From assembly GCA_038046785.1 (NCBI GenBank), contig JBBSVM010000004.1:288012-352011 (forward strand): a stretch of 64,000 nt of DNA. The letters are read 5' to 3'. Below the pieces are notes generated by a model that was not told the origin of the DNA, searched no databases, and was given only the letters and a program-made list of their open reading frames with translations. The translations under genes were made by a program, and so were the position numbers. Positions 16,151 through 24,922 of the stretch are shown in pieces; the stretch's first letter is position 1; each line of letters starts with the position of its first letter. The stretch comes from JAHFTW01 sp038046785 (GTDB lineage: Archaea > Thermoplasmatota > E2 > JACPAO01 > JAHFTW01).

Positions 16151-18313
16151 ATGACGCGCTTCGCGCTCCCCGTTCTCCTGCTTGCCCTTGTGGCGCTGCC
16201 CGCCAGTGGCTGGACGCAGTGGGGCGGTGATGCGGCCCAATCCGGACGCACCGACCTCGGAGAGCTCGATGTCGTGGCATCGTACGACCTGGCGCCCGAA
16301 GGCGTGCAACTTCTGACCGACGGCGGACCCGGCCTCGTCACGACGGCAACGGGCCTCGTGGCGCTTGGCCGCAGCGGAGCTTCTTGCACCCTCCTCACCG
16401 GCGCCCCCGGAGCAACGCTGGAGCCCGCCTCAGGTCCGATTCCCTGCCCGCTCGGGGGAAGGCTCGCCGCATGGGACCCCATGGCCCAGCGCGCCCTGCT
16501 CTGCCTGGAAGGGGCCAGCACCGACTTGCTGCTGCAGGCGTGGCCTCTTGGCGCAAACGAGCCGGCCTGGACGCGCGCCCCGGCGGTCGCTCCCGACCCG
16601 CTGTCGCTCACCGGCCAGGCGACCGGGGCGTGGTCGTGCCGCGGCCTCGCGCTTGACGGCGCAACCCTCTACGTCCCTTTCTCCAGCACCATCGGGCGCA
16701 ACCGCATCGAAGCGCTTGCGGTTGCAGACGGCGCGCTGCTGTGGGGCGCAAGCGTCCCGGCCGACACCTTCGTTCAGGACACTCCCGCCGGCCCGCCCCC
16801 CGCCCTGCCCGACCCGCTCGCTGGCCTTGTGGCTGAATCGTCTGGGGCGTTCCGCATGGAAGCCGTGGCGGTCACCCGAACCGGAATTCTCGTCACCGGT
16901 CGGCTTGACGGCAACGGCTTGACCCAACCGCCACCCGGCCTCGCTTGGTTCGACCGCGCGGGGACCCTGCAAGGCACCTACACGCTCGCGACACCGGCCT
17001 TCGACACCAGCCCGGAGCAGGCAACCCTCAACCCCGCCTCGCTGCGCCCTGCCGCCTCGGGCAACCTGGCCGCAAGTTTGGTTGGCGACGGTCTCTTCGT
17101 CGTGGACCCGGCCAATCCGCAGGGTCGCCTCACGCCAATCGCGGGCGCGGTGCTGTCGCGCGATCAAGTGCCCGGCCCGTGCTGGGGGGACGACTGGCTC
17201 TTCGTCCCAGGCGAATCGCTCGGCTTCATTCTGCCCGGCAACGACCTCGGCACGGTGGCGCGCTGGCCCGGCTACGGCCTCGGCCGCGTCCAGGAATGCG
17301 TCGTCTCTGGCGACACACTCTGGACCACGGTGACCCGCCTCGACAACGGCACCCGGACCGACCTGCTTGCGGTTTCTCTTGCCGCCTCCGCCAGCATCCT
17401 TCGCCTTCCGCTTCCGCTCGCTCCGGCCGATGTCACCGCACTCACGATTCGGCTCACGCCGCTCGACGGCCAGAAACTTCTTGCCTGGGAAACCGGCGGC
17501 CAAGCGGTCCTGCTCGGCCCTGCACCCACCTTCAATTTGCCCACCCTCGAGGCCAGCACGCTCTACCCCGCAGCGCAGCAAGCCGTCGTGTTGGATCTCC
17601 AGCTCCCTGACGAGGCCCCGGACGGCACCCGACTGCTTCTGGCATGGGGCGACGGGACGCTCCAAGACATCGTGCCGGGCGAGGCAAGCCGCTCCTACGT
17701 CACCGGCGGCGACACTCCGGTTCGGCTCACCGCCGTCGCCCCCGATGGCCGCACCGCCACGACGAGCCTTGTCCTGCACGTCGGCCAGAGCGCCCCACGC
17801 GCCCGCAGCCTGCTCGAGACGCTGTTTGCCGCCGAGAACCAGAACTACACCTTCTTCGCCATCGGTGTCCTCACCACGGTGGTCGGCGCCGTGCTCACCG
17901 CCGTCGGCGTCTCGAAGGGTCGCAAGCGCATCGACCGCCGCCTGCGCGAACTGGACGCCATCCAGGACAGCGGTCGCGGCGACCCGTTTGCTGCCGTGCG
18001 CCGTCTGCACGACTACCGGCTGGAGCGCCGCCGCGACCTGGCGCACGGCCACCTCTCCGATGCCCAATACACCGTCCTGGAGCGTCACGCCGACCTGGTG
18101 CTGCAGTTGCTGCGCTCGCGCATTCTGGGCGGCTTCGTGGGGCGCGTCTCCGAACGATTCAGCCACGCCCTCGACACCGCCCTCGCCGACGGCTCCTTCG
18201 ACGACGCCGAGGCGCGCGAGCTGGAAGCGCTCGTGAAGGACGAGACCGCCCTCACCGAGCCCGAGCGCCGCCGGCTGCGCGACCTGGTCCAGTCCTGGAA
18301 CCGCGTGCTGTGA
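16151..18313 (+). CDS. Exported beta-propeller protein with single membrane segment and cytoplasmic helical domain
   Basis: A 720-residue protein with signal peptide (1-19, ending LPASG). Its outer region opens with WTQWGGDAAQSGRTD, a pattern seen at the first blade of PQQ-like propellers, and continues as a repetitive Gly/Pro-rich beta protein to about 480. A PKD-like module follows (to about 555). One membrane helix (about 566-590) leads to a charged helical cytoplasmic domain of 130 residues (RRLRELDAIQDSGRGDP to the end). The layout suggests an outside sensor linked to an inside effector. It starts 1 nt after the Asp-box lipoprotein gene. I do not recognise the family. Confidence 0.7.
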   Translation: MTRFALPVLLLALVALPASGWTQWGGDAAQSGRTDLGELDVVASYDLAPEGVQLLTDGGPGLVTTATGLVALGRSGASCTLLTGAPGATLEPASGPIPCPLGGRLAAWDPMAQRALLCLEGASTDLLLQAWPLGANEPAWTRAPAVAPDPLSLTGQATGAWSCRGLALDGATLYVPFSSTIGRNRIEALAVADGALLWGASVPADTFVQDTPAGPPPALPDPLAGLVAESSGAFRMEAVAVTRTGILVTGRLDGNGLTQPPPGLAWFDRAGTLQGTYTLATPAFDTSPEQATLNPASLRPAASGNLAASLVGDGLFVVDPANPQGRLTPIAGAVLSRDQVPGPCWGDDWLFVPGESLGFILPGNDLGTVARWPGYGLGRVQECVVSGDTLWTTVTRLDNGTRTDLLAVSLAASASILRLPLPLAPADVTALTIRLTPLDGQKLLAWETGGQAVLLGPAPTFNLPTLEASTLYPAAQQAVVLDLQLPDEAPDGTRLLLAWGDGTLQDIVPGEASRSYVTGGDTPVRLTAVAPDGRTATTSLVLHVGQSAPRARSLLETLFAAENQNYTFFAIGVLTTVVGAVLTAVGVSKGRKRIDRRLRELDAIQDSGRGDPFAAVRRLHDYRLERRRDLAHGHLSDAQYTVLERHADLVLQLLRSRILGGFVGRVSERFSHALDTALADGSFDDAEARELEALVKDETALTEPERRRLRDLVQSWNRVL

Positions 18314-18332
18314 GCTGGCAAGGCGAGTCCTG

Positions 18333-18338
18333 AAATAC
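18333..18338 (+). promoter_or_regulatory. TATA-like box for the NfeD-like gene
   Basis: AAATAC centred 25 nt upstream of the GTG at 18361; it supports a leaderless start there. Confidence 0.4.
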
Positions 18339-18360
18339 CGCGCCGACGGAATGCCCCGTC

Positions 18361-18834
18361 GTGGCCTTCGAAATCAGCGCCGGAATGTGGACCGCCATCG
18401 CGTTCCTCTTTGTCGGCTTGATTCTCATCCTCGGGGAGATCTTCAACCCGGGCTTCTTCATCGCCGTGCCGGGCGGAACCCTCGCCATCATGGGCATTTT
18501 CGGCCTCATCGCCCCCGACTTCATCTTCAGCCCCGCCTGGTGGTTCGTCCTCCCCGTCGTCGGCATTGTCGCGACGGTCGGCAACCTCTACATCTACAAG
18601 CGCTGGGCGCCCGCCGGCACCGCCCCCATCACGCTCTCCACCGACTCCCTGCCCGGACTGGAGGGGCAGGTCGCGGAACCGGTGGACGCAGGATCCCTTT
18701 CCGGCAAAGTGCTGATTCGCGGTTCCACCTGGTCGGCGCGCACGGAACCGGGCCAACCCCCCATCCCGATTGGCGCCGCCGTGACCGTGGTGCGCTCGGA
18801 AGGGGTCCACGTCGTGGTGCGGCCACGGGTCTAA
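18361..18834 (+). CDS. NfeD-like membrane protein
   Basis: A 157-residue protein with three to four membrane helices in the first 80 residues (including the GLILILGEIFNPGFF signature) and a C-terminal OB-like beta domain. The OB part starts at LEGQVAEPVDAGSLSGKVLIRGSTWSA and carries the typical pattern of short NfeD proteins. Such proteins work with SPFH/stomatin partners in the same membrane, and the SPFH gene follows 45 nt downstream. No serine-protease (ClpP-class) domain is present, so this is the short form. Confidence 0.85.
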   Translation: MAFEISAGMWTAIAFLFVGLILILGEIFNPGFFIAVPGGTLAIMGIFGLIAPDFIFSPAWWFVLPVVGIVATVGNLYIYKRWAPAGTAPITLSTDSLPGLEGQVAEPVDAGSLSGKVLIRGSTWSARTEPGQPPIPIGAAVTVVRSEGVHVVVRPRV

Positions 18835-18879
18835 GGCTGCGGCAATAACTTCAAGCCCGAATCGGATTTCTGGCGGGCA

Positions 18880-19992
18880 ATGGCTGGAACGGAAATCATC
18901 GTCATCCTCAGCATTGTCGGAACCCTTGGCCTCATCCTGCTGGTCTCGGCGAGCCTGCGCATCATCCAGCCCTACCAGCAGGCGCTCTACATCCTGCTTG
19001 GCAAGTACAAGCGCAAGCTGAACACCGGCGTCAACCTCGTCATGCCGTTCGCGGCGCGCGTCATTCGCCTCGACATGCGCACCCAGGTTCTCGACATCCC
19101 GCGCCAGGAAGTCATCACGAAGGACAACTCCCCCACCAACGTGGATGCCGTCATCTACATCAAGGTCATCGACCCAGAGCGCGCCTATTTCGAGGTCGCC
19201 GATTTCTCCACCGCCACCGTGGCGCTCGCGCAGACGACGCTGCGCTCCGTCATCGGTGACATGGAACTGGACGAGGTGCTCAACTCGCGCGAGCGCATCA
19301 ACGCCCGCCTGCGCGACACCCTCGACAAGGCGACCGACGCCTGGGGCGTCCGCGTCGAAGCCGTTGAAATCCGCGAAGTGGACCCGGTCGAGCGCGTCAA
19401 GAAGGCCATGGAAGAGCAGACCAGTGCCGAACGCGAACGGCGCGCCGCCATCCTCAAGGCCGACGGCCAGAAGCGCGCCGCCGTTCTGGAGGCCGAGGGT
19501 CTCAAGCGTGCCCGCATCCTCGCCGCTGAGGGCGTTCGGCAGTCCAAGGTCCTTGAAGCAGAGGGTGAGCGCACCGCCCAGATTCTCACCAGCCAGGGCA
19601 AATCGCAGGCGCTGCGCATCCTCGCCCTCGGTGCCGCCCCGCTCGACTCCAAGGCGCTCTCTGTGCTTTCGCTGGAGGCGCTTGGCCGCCTCGGCGACGG
19701 CCAGGCGACGAAGATCATCATCCCGTTCGAGGTCACCAAGGCGCTGCAGGGCATCGCGCAACACCTCGGCGTCGCCCCCGACGTCGCTGGCGGCAAGGTC
19801 GTGGACATGAAACAGCTCGAGGCCATCGTCGGCACCGCAAAGGAAATCCTCGGCGACGTCCCGACGCGCCAAGCGCTGACGGCGGAGTTGGCGCTTCTCG
19901 CGAAGGAAGAAGCGGCTGAAGAGGCCGAGGCGCAAGCCCTGGCCGATGCCGGAAAAGGTGGGAAGAAGGCCAAACTCCCGAAACCTGCCTGA
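18880..19992 (+). CDS. SPFH/Band 7 stomatin-like protein
   Basis: A 370-residue stomatin-family protein. One membrane anchor lies at residues 5-24, then the SPFH domain opens with RIIQPYQQALYILLGKYKRKLNTGVN and includes the family's TKDNSPTNVDAVIYIKV. A long Ala/Glu/Lys/Arg coiled coil (about 185-260, with repeats such as AVLEAEGLKRARILAAEG) is typical of oligomerising flotillin-like proteins, and a Lys-rich tail ends the protein. It is expected to form ring-like membrane scaffolds with the NfeD-like protein encoded upstream. Confidence 0.9.
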   Translation: MAGTEIIVILSIVGTLGLILLVSASLRIIQPYQQALYILLGKYKRKLNTGVNLVMPFAARVIRLDMRTQVLDIPRQEVITKDNSPTNVDAVIYIKVIDPERAYFEVADFSTATVALAQTTLRSVIGDMELDEVLNSRERINARLRDTLDKATDAWGVRVEAVEIREVDPVERVKKAMEEQTSAERERRAAILKADGQKRAAVLEAEGLKRARILAAEGVRQSKVLEAEGERTAQILTSQGKSQALRILALGAAPLDSKALSVLSLEALGRLGDGQATKIIIPFEVTKALQGIAQHLGVAPDVAGGKVVDMKQLEAIVGTAKEILGDVPTRQALTAELALLAKEEAAEEAEAQALADAGKGGKKAKLPKPA

Positions 19993-20622
19993 TTAGCGCC
20001 AGGACATCCGGTAGCCACCCACGCGCACGTGGGACACCTCTTGCTTGTGGTGCGCCATTGTCGCCTCGAGCGGGTAGTCCCACGCGGCAACGCGCTCGAG
20101 CCGGCCTCCCAGTTCCTTGGAGTACGTGGCGAGGAACCGTTCCGTGCGTTCGAGTGCGAGAAACCAGACGGTGCCTGCGGGCTTCACAGCTTCTGCGGCG
20201 CAATCGAGGAAGAGCCGGTCGGCGTGCTTGTTGCCTTTCTGTGCGCCGAAGGGCGGGTTCATGACGACGGTGTCGAAGGCGCCCGGCTCCGGGTGCCAGT
20301 TCGCCAAATCGGCGGCGACAAACCAGCACCGAGTGGCGACTCCGGCGGAGGCAGCAGTTTGGTTTGCCAGGCCAATGGCTGCAGCGTCCACTTCGACGCC
20401 CGTGGCCAAACGTGCCCCAAGGAGCGCTGCACCAACTGAAAACAGGCCCGTTCCGCTCCCGAGGTCAAGGACTTTCTTGTTGGCGATGGCGTCCTCTTCG
20501 TGCGCCAGCCACAAGAGTTCGGCGGCGATGCCTGCTGGCGTGCGATACTGCTCCAGGTCGGCGTCGGGGCTTGGATGGCGCGGGACCTGCTCGAGGGCAC
20601 GCTCCAACTCGCTCTTGCGCAC
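19993..20622 (-). CDS. METTL5-like RNA N6-adenine methyltransferase
   Basis: A 209-residue class I SAM methyltransferase of the archaeal COG2263/METTL5 type, likely to modify an adenosine in small-subunit rRNA. LEQYRTPAGIAAELL precedes the SAM-binding motif VLDLGSGTGLFSVGA (51-65). The catalytic NPPF is at 122-125 within NPPFGAQKGNKHADRLF. The GTG at 20622 is favoured by family length and by a TATA-like box 25 nt upstream, which it seems to share with the divergent phosphatase gene at 20674. Confidence 0.85.
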   Translation of the reverse strand: MRKSELERALEQVPRHPSPDADLEQYRTPAGIAAELLWLAHEEDAIANKKVLDLGSGTGLFSVGAALLGARLATGVEVDAAAIGLANQTAASAGVATRCWFVAADLANWHPEPGAFDTVVMNPPFGAQKGNKHADRLFLDCAAEAVKPAGTVWFLALERTERFLATYSKELGGRLERVAAWDYPLEATMAHHKQEVSHVRVGGYRMSWR

Positions 20623-20643
20623 ACCTGTCGCAACCGCAGAGGC

Positions 20644-20649
20644 CTTATC
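20644..20649. promoter_or_regulatory. Shared, nearly symmetric promoter box
   Basis: CTTATC lies 25 nt from the GTG at 20622 on one strand and 27 nt from the ATG at 20674 on the other. A single box could serve two divergent leaderless genes, because TATA-binding protein can bind in either direction. Confidence 0.45.
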
Positions 20650-20673
20650 ACGCCACGCACGAGAGGGGACGTG

Positions 20674-21315
20674 ATGGGAAACCTCTGGTTGGTGCGGCAC
20701 GGCGAGACCAACCTCAACCGGGAGCGCATCATCCAGGGGCCGCGCCTGGACGACACGCTCTCCGAGCGGGGGCACCGCCAAGCCGAACGGCTTGCAGACG
20801 CCTTGGCGCCCCACCCCTTTGGTGCGCTCTACAGCAGCCCCCTGGCGCGCGCACGCCAGACCGCCGCCGCCATCGGGGGCCATGCGGCGCGTCGCAGCCT
20901 CCCCATCGAAGTGGTGCCGGAACTGTACGAGATGGACTACGGACGGTTCGCTGGCCAACGCTACGACGATGCCGAACCGCACATCGAGCAGTTGCGCGAT
21001 GCCTGGCGCATGGGCTACCTCGGGGAGCCGTTCCCGGGCGGCGAATCGCCCATCCTCGCGCAGCACCGTGTCCGCCCCTTTTGCACTCGTATTCTCGCCG
21101 AGGCGGCGCGCCACCCCATCGCCGTCGTCGGCCACGGCCGCCTCAACCGCGTGTTGCTTGCCACCTTGACTGGGGCTGGCCTGGAGCGCATGGATGAGTT
21201 CCCGCAATCCAACGCCGCCATCACGGAACTTGCAGTGAATGGCGGTGTCGCGCGCATCGTTCGGCTGAACGACACGGCACACCTGGATTTGGCGGGCGAT
21301 GGCGCATTCGCATGA
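20674..21315 (+). CDS. Histidine phosphatase (phosphoglycerate mutase-like)
   Basis: A 213-residue member of the histidine-phosphatase superfamily. The catalytic VRHGETNLN is at residues 7-15, YSSPLARARQTA follows near 54-65, the acid donor region is YEMDYGRFAGQRYD, and the second active-site His lies in VVGHGRLNRVLLA. Sequence alone cannot separate a cofactor-dependent mutase from a phosphatase (for example of the alpha-ribazole-phosphate type). It diverges from the METTL5 gene and runs toward the secreted protein at 21371. Confidence 0.85.
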   Translation: MGNLWLVRHGETNLNRERIIQGPRLDDTLSERGHRQAERLADALAPHPFGALYSSPLARARQTAAAIGGHAARRSLPIEVVPELYEMDYGRFAGQRYDDAEPHIEQLRDAWRMGYLGEPFPGGESPILAQHRVRPFCTRILAEAARHPIAVVGHGRLNRVLLATLTGAGLERMDEFPQSNAAITELAVNGGVARIVRLNDTAHLDLAGDGAFA

Positions 21316-21370
21316 CGTTCGTCTTCCTTCACCAAAACGGATATCTCCCCGCCTTCGTGGTTGCCTCGTG

Positions 21371-21955
21371 ATGTTGCAGGCTGCCGGATGGGTTGGCCTT
21401 GTGCTTTTCTGGATTGCGGCTTCACATGCATCCGCCCAAATCCCAGGCGGGCCATACACCCTCTCTCTTGAAACGCCCCCGGCCGAACTTCAGGTTGGCA
21501 CCCCCACCACCCTCACCGTCCAGATTGGCCACGCTTGCGATGCCGGTGCCGAAGTCTACACAGAGGAAGAAGTTCTCGTCACTGTGAAGACGCCGAGCGT
21601 GATTCGAACGAGCCCGCCCCAAACGGTGACGCTGCCCGCTTCGTTTTGCGCGCTTGGTGTTCCCGTTCTGACGCTGCAGTTTAACTTGACGGCAACTCCC
21701 GAGGCACCCGGTTTGAAAATGTTCAAGGGGTACGTTGTTGCAGACGGAACCGGGCCCAATTTGCCCGTCCGTCAACCCGAAGAGATTTCCTTCACGTTCG
21801 TCGTCGCTCCTCAACTCTCGATTGGCGTCTCCCCACTCACAGCGACCGGAACGGTGGATGTGCCGCTGCCCTGGCAAGTTGTGCTTGTCGCCCTCTTCGT
21901 TGTTGTGCGATCCAGAACTCAGTTCGCGTCCGCCGAGAACTCGTCGAAGACGTAG
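21371..21955 (+). CDS. Secreted hypothetical beta protein
   Basis: A 194-residue exported protein. The signal peptide (1-21) ends in SHASA and the body is beta-rich with Thr/Pro-rich strands. Near the C-terminus PLPWQVVLVALFVVVRSR looks like a short membrane anchor. The last 37 nt overlap the 3' end of dph2 on the other strand, so the final 12 residues may be a non-conserved extension. Base composition is noticeably less GC-rich than the neighbours, which may point to acquisition. No family is recognised. Confidence 0.55.
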   Translation: MLQAAGWVGLVLFWIAASHASAQIPGGPYTLSLETPPAELQVGTPTTLTVQIGHACDAGAEVYTEEEVLVTVKTPSVIRTSPPQTVTLPASFCALGVPVLTLQFNLTATPEAPGLKMFKGYVVADGTGPNLPVRQPEEISFTFVVAPQLSIGVSPLTATGTVDVPLPWQVVLVALFVVVRSRTQFASAENSSKT

Positions 21956-22944
21956 TGCTCCATCGGCCGAATCCCCAGAACAATCTCAAGTTCCTGGGGG
22001 GTCAAGAACGGCTGCTTGTAGCGGCCCTGGTCGTCGATGGGAACGCGGGGACAGGCGACTCCGACGAAGGCGTCGAGGTGGCGGAAGTAGAGCAGATCGC
22101 CCGGGGAAATCTGCTTGTTCTGGATGATGTGCCCCTCCTTGCCGTGCGCCTTGAGTTGGGCGAGGACCTTCTTGGCGAGGTTGAAGCGCATCTGGCCCGC
22201 CTTTGTGCTGACGACGATGCCGAACGTCTTGGCGTCCTTGGCCTTGCCGATGGCGGCCCAGCGCTGCTTGAGGATGCGCCCCTTCGCCTCGGTGAGGGTG
22301 CGCACAGTGTTGGAATAGGGGTCGGCGGCGGTGATGCGCTTCTCCGTCTCGAGCGCGAGAGCGAGGGGATGGAAGTCGCCGGAGCCAATGAAAATGAATT
22401 CGTCCACATCGCACTTGACGGCGGCGAGGACGTTGCAGCCAAGCAGTTGCCCACGCAGCGCGGTGCGCTTGTCCCCGAGCATTGTGACCGGCTCGAAGCC
22501 GTGCTCGCGTAGGATGCGCTCTGCCTGGTCCAGCTTGTGGACGTGCTGCGCCGTCGTCGTGACGCCGATGCGGGGCCCTTTCATCTGCTTCGCCGCCGCC
22601 GTGACGACCTCCTCGATGGGGTGGATGCTGTGTGCGGGAACGTAGTAGACCTGGACGCCGAAGTCGGTCTTGACGCTCGGCATCGGACTGTGGCCGAAAT
22701 GAATCATCACGGTGATGCCGAGCTTGGCCATCTCGTCGTCGCAGAGGTCGCAGGCGCCGTAGCAGGGGTCCGCCGATAGGACGGGGAGGGCACCAGTCTC
22801 ACGTTCGACCACTTCGCCAATCTTGGTGGCATAGTCGCGCATGCCGTCCGGGAACTGCAGCCCGATGGTGGCGAGTCCCGGATGCTCCGCCTTGATGCGC
22901 GGCAGCAGCTCCTCGAAGTTGAGCTGGTAGCCGTAGAGTTCCAC
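21919..22944 (-). CDS. dph2: Diphthamide synthase Dph2 (2-(3-amino-3-carboxypropyl)histidine synthase)
   Basis: A 341-residue radical-SAM-like [4Fe-4S] enzyme that starts diphthamide formation on elongation factor 2. The three cluster cysteines, one per domain, can be assigned to Cys61 (ADPCYGACDLCDD), Cys170 (QLLGCNV) and Cys298 (GVACPRVP). Further landmarks are LQFPDGMRDYA (29-39) and IGSGDFHPLALAL (186-198). Archaea use a homodimer of this protein. Length is normal. It reads in the same direction as the histidine operon and follows hisIE by 21 nt, so it could be its last transcribed gene. Confidence 0.95.
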   Translation of the reverse strand: MELYGYQLNFEELLPRIKAEHPGLATIGLQFPDGMRDYATKIGEVVERETGALPVLSADPCYGACDLCDDEMAKLGITVMIHFGHSPMPSVKTDFGVQVYYVPAHSIHPIEEVVTAAAKQMKGPRIGVTTTAQHVHKLDQAERILREHGFEPVTMLGDKRTALRGQLLGCNVLAAVKCDVDEFIFIGSGDFHPLALALETEKRITAADPYSNTVRTLTEAKGRILKQRWAAIGKAKDAKTFGIVVSTKAGQMRFNLAKKVLAQLKAHGKEGHIIQNKQISPGDLLYFRHLDAFVGVACPRVPIDDQGRYKQPFLTPQELEIVLGIRPMEHYVFDEFSADAN

Positions 22945-22965
22945 GGTTCGTTCGACGAGGGGCCG

Positions 22966-23595
22966 CTATTTGGGGGTTGGCGTCGTTCCGGGGGCGTGCC
23001 GCTTGGCCAACTCTTGGAGAATCTCGGCCAGCGTGACACCGTCGGCCTGGGCTACGACCAAGCTGTGGTACCAAAGGTCGGCCGCCTCATGGATGAGGTT
23101 GGCGTGGTCGCCCGCCATGCTTGCCATCACCAGCTCGGCCGCTTCTTCGGCCACCTTTTTGCGGCGCAGATTGGCGTCCGCGAGAAGCTTGCCCGTCCAG
23201 CCCGTCGGGTTGGCTTTGCGCGCCTCGATGGTGGCGTCGAGCTCAACCAGAATCGGCTCGCTTCGACCGTCGATTTGCGAGAAGCAGGTCGCGGCCCCCG
23301 TGTGGCAAGCCGGTCCTTTCTGAGTGACTTGCGCAACGAGGGTGTCGCCATCGCAATCAAGCGCAAGCCCGACCAAGGTCTGCGTGTGCCCGGACTCCTC
23401 GCCCTTGCGCCAGAGCCGCCCCTTGCTGCGTGAATGGTAATGCATCTCGCCACTCGCGATGGTTTTGGCGAGCGCCGCGGCATCCATCCAAGCCACCATG
23501 AGGATGCGGCCGGTGGCGTGGTCTTGTGCGACGCATGGGACCAACCCGCCTCCCTTCGCGAAATCCACGCGGGATGCCCAATCTGGGAGGGTCAT
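22966..23595 (-). CDS. hisIE: Bifunctional phosphoribosyl-AMP cyclohydrolase/phosphoribosyl-ATP pyrophosphatase
   Basis: A 209-residue fusion catalysing steps two and three of histidine synthesis. The N-terminal HisI domain (about 1-115) shows LVPCVAQDHATGRILMVAW, SRLWRKGEESG-type substrate contacts (KGRLWRKGEESG) and the zinc-binding GPACHTGAATCF. The C-terminal HisE domain (about 130-205) has the acidic RRKKVAEEAAELVMA and HEAADLWYHSLV. It overlaps hisF by 4 nt (ATGA). It is the last his gene in the transcript. Confidence 0.95.
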   Translation of the reverse strand: MTLPDWASRVDFAKGGGLVPCVAQDHATGRILMVAWMDAAALAKTIASGEMHYHSRSKGRLWRKGEESGHTQTLVGLALDCDGDTLVAQVTQKGPACHTGAATCFSQIDGRSEPILVELDATIEARKANPTGWTGKLLADANLRRKKVAEEAAELVMASMAGDHANLIHEAADLWYHSLVVAQADGVTLAEILQELAKRHAPGTTPTPK

Positions 23596-24338
23596 GGCCG
23601 CACCGCCACGCCTGCCTCGAGAAGATGCGACCGCATGATTGGAATCGTGGTTGCGCCGCTGTGCAGGATGCCGGCCAGGAGCGCCGCGTCGGCGACGGCG
23701 AGGGCGTCCCGGACATGTTCCCAACGTCCAGCGCCCCCCGAGGCGACGACGGGGACACCGATGCCAGAGAGGGCGGCAAGAAGCTCCAGGTCGTAACCCG
23801 AGCGGGTCCCATCACGGTCCACCGAAGTGGCAAGCAGCTCCCCCGCACCAAGGCGCGCCATCTCCGTGGCGTGCTGGATCGCGTCCACGCCCGTGCCCTT
23901 GCGGCCGCCATGCGTGAGAAGTTCCCAACCCGACGGTGTGCGGCGGGCGTCGAGGGCAACGACGACGCATTGACGACCGAACCGCTTGGCCGCTTCGGCA
24001 ACGAGCTGCGGCCGCTCCAAGGTGATGGTGTTGAGCGCCACCTTGTCGGCGCCTGCCCGCAGCGCAGCCGCAACGTCATCCAGACTTCGGAGGCCTCCGC
24101 CAAGAGTCAATGGGACATGCAGTTCGCGCGCGGCGCGTTCGAGCAGGGCAAACGTCGTCGGCCGTCCCTCGGGCGTGGCGCCGATGTCGAGGAACACCAC
24201 TTCGTCCGCCCCCTGTTCCTGATAGCGGCGCGCCAGCTCGACGGGGTCGCCCGCGTCGCGCAGGTCGGCGAAACGGGTCCCCTTCACGACACGGCCCGCT
24301 TGGATGTCCAAGCAAGCGATGATGCGTTTCTTGATCAC
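23592..24338 (-). CDS. hisF: Imidazole glycerol phosphate synthase cyclase subunit
   Basis: A 248-residue TIM barrel that closes the imidazole ring using ammonia from HisH. The two catalytic acids are present at the canonical positions, Asp11 (IACLDIQAGRVVKG) and Asp130 (VVALDARR). The loop-6 signature TSVDRDGTRSGYD is intact, as are the phosphate-binding LGGGLRS and ASGGAG. It overlaps hisB upstream and hisIE downstream by 4 nt each. Confidence 0.97.
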   Translation of the reverse strand: MIKKRIIACLDIQAGRVVKGTRFADLRDAGDPVELARRYQEQGADEVVFLDIGATPEGRPTTFALLERAARELHVPLTLGGGLRSLDDVAAALRAGADKVALNTITLERPQLVAEAAKRFGRQCVVVALDARRTPSGWELLTHGGRKGTGVDAIQHATEMARLGAGELLATSVDRDGTRSGYDLELLAALSGIGVPVVASGGAGRWEHVRDALAVADAALLAGILHSGATTIPIMRSHLLEAGVAVRP

Positions 24339-24922
24339 GGCCGCACCGCCACATCCCCTTTCGTGGAGAGCAACGATGCGCGGGGCTCCAGAGCGCGGCG
24401 CAGAGAGAGTCCAAGTCCTTTGAAGGCGGCCTCGACGATGTGGTGGGCGTCCCGGCCGCGCAGCACTTGGACGTGGAGGGTCATGCGCGCTTCCTGGGCA
24501 AGGCTGCGCAGAAGATGGTCCATTGTTGCGTCCGGCAGCGGCCCTTCGTAGTAGGGTCGGTCCACGACATCGAGGGCGACGAGCACCAGGGCGTCATCCA
24601 TGGGCAGGACGACGTGGGCCGTGCGCTCAATCGGCGTCGTCGGAAGAGAGGCCCGGATGCATTGACCAAGCGCAATGCAGGCGTCCTCGAGCAGGTGGTG
24701 CAGGAGCCCATCCTTGCTGCGCGCGGTTAGCTGCAGCTCGTGGCCGCTCCAGTGTGCAAGGGTCGCGAGCATGTGCCGAGTGAAGGCGACCCGTCCCGCC
24801 ACCTGGTCGTGCGCCCCGGTCGGTTCAGAGCCTTCGAGCGCCCCTTCGAGGACGATGCGGGATGCCCCGCGGCCGGGGGTCCAGGTCACGACGACTGACG
24901 TCTCTTTGGTTTCACGTTCCAT
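24335..24922 (-). CDS. hisB: Imidazoleglycerol-phosphate dehydratase
   Basis: A 195-residue IGPD without a phosphatase domain. Metal-binding motifs are present as RHMLATLAHW, HHLLEDACIALG and the later DAHHIVEAAFKGLG. The usual FFDHM is AFTRHM, and DHHTxED is LHHLLED, so some first-shell residues are replaced while the His and Glu ligands remain. The ATG at 24922 is supported by GGGAGG seven to eight nt upstream, inside the end of hisA, and it overlaps the hisA stop (TGATG). An in-frame GTG immediately before it is possible. Confidence 0.93.
   Translation of the reverse strand: MERETKETSVVVTWTPGRGASRIVLEGALEGSEPTGAHDQVAGRVAFTRHMLATLAHWSGHELQLTARSKDGLLHHLLEDACIALGQCIRASLPTTPIERTAHVVLPMDDALVLVALDVVDRPYYEGPLPDATMDHLLRSLAQEARMTLHVQVLRGRDAHHIVEAAFKGLGLSLRRALEPRASLLSTKGDVAVRP

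Noticed and set aside
13540..16611. A 1023-codon open frame on the minus strand across rnhB and the Asp-box lipoprotein gene
   Set aside because: It lies opposite well-supported genes, has low-complexity Arg/Ala/Gly/Val composition and no domain. Long antisense frames are expected at this GC content.
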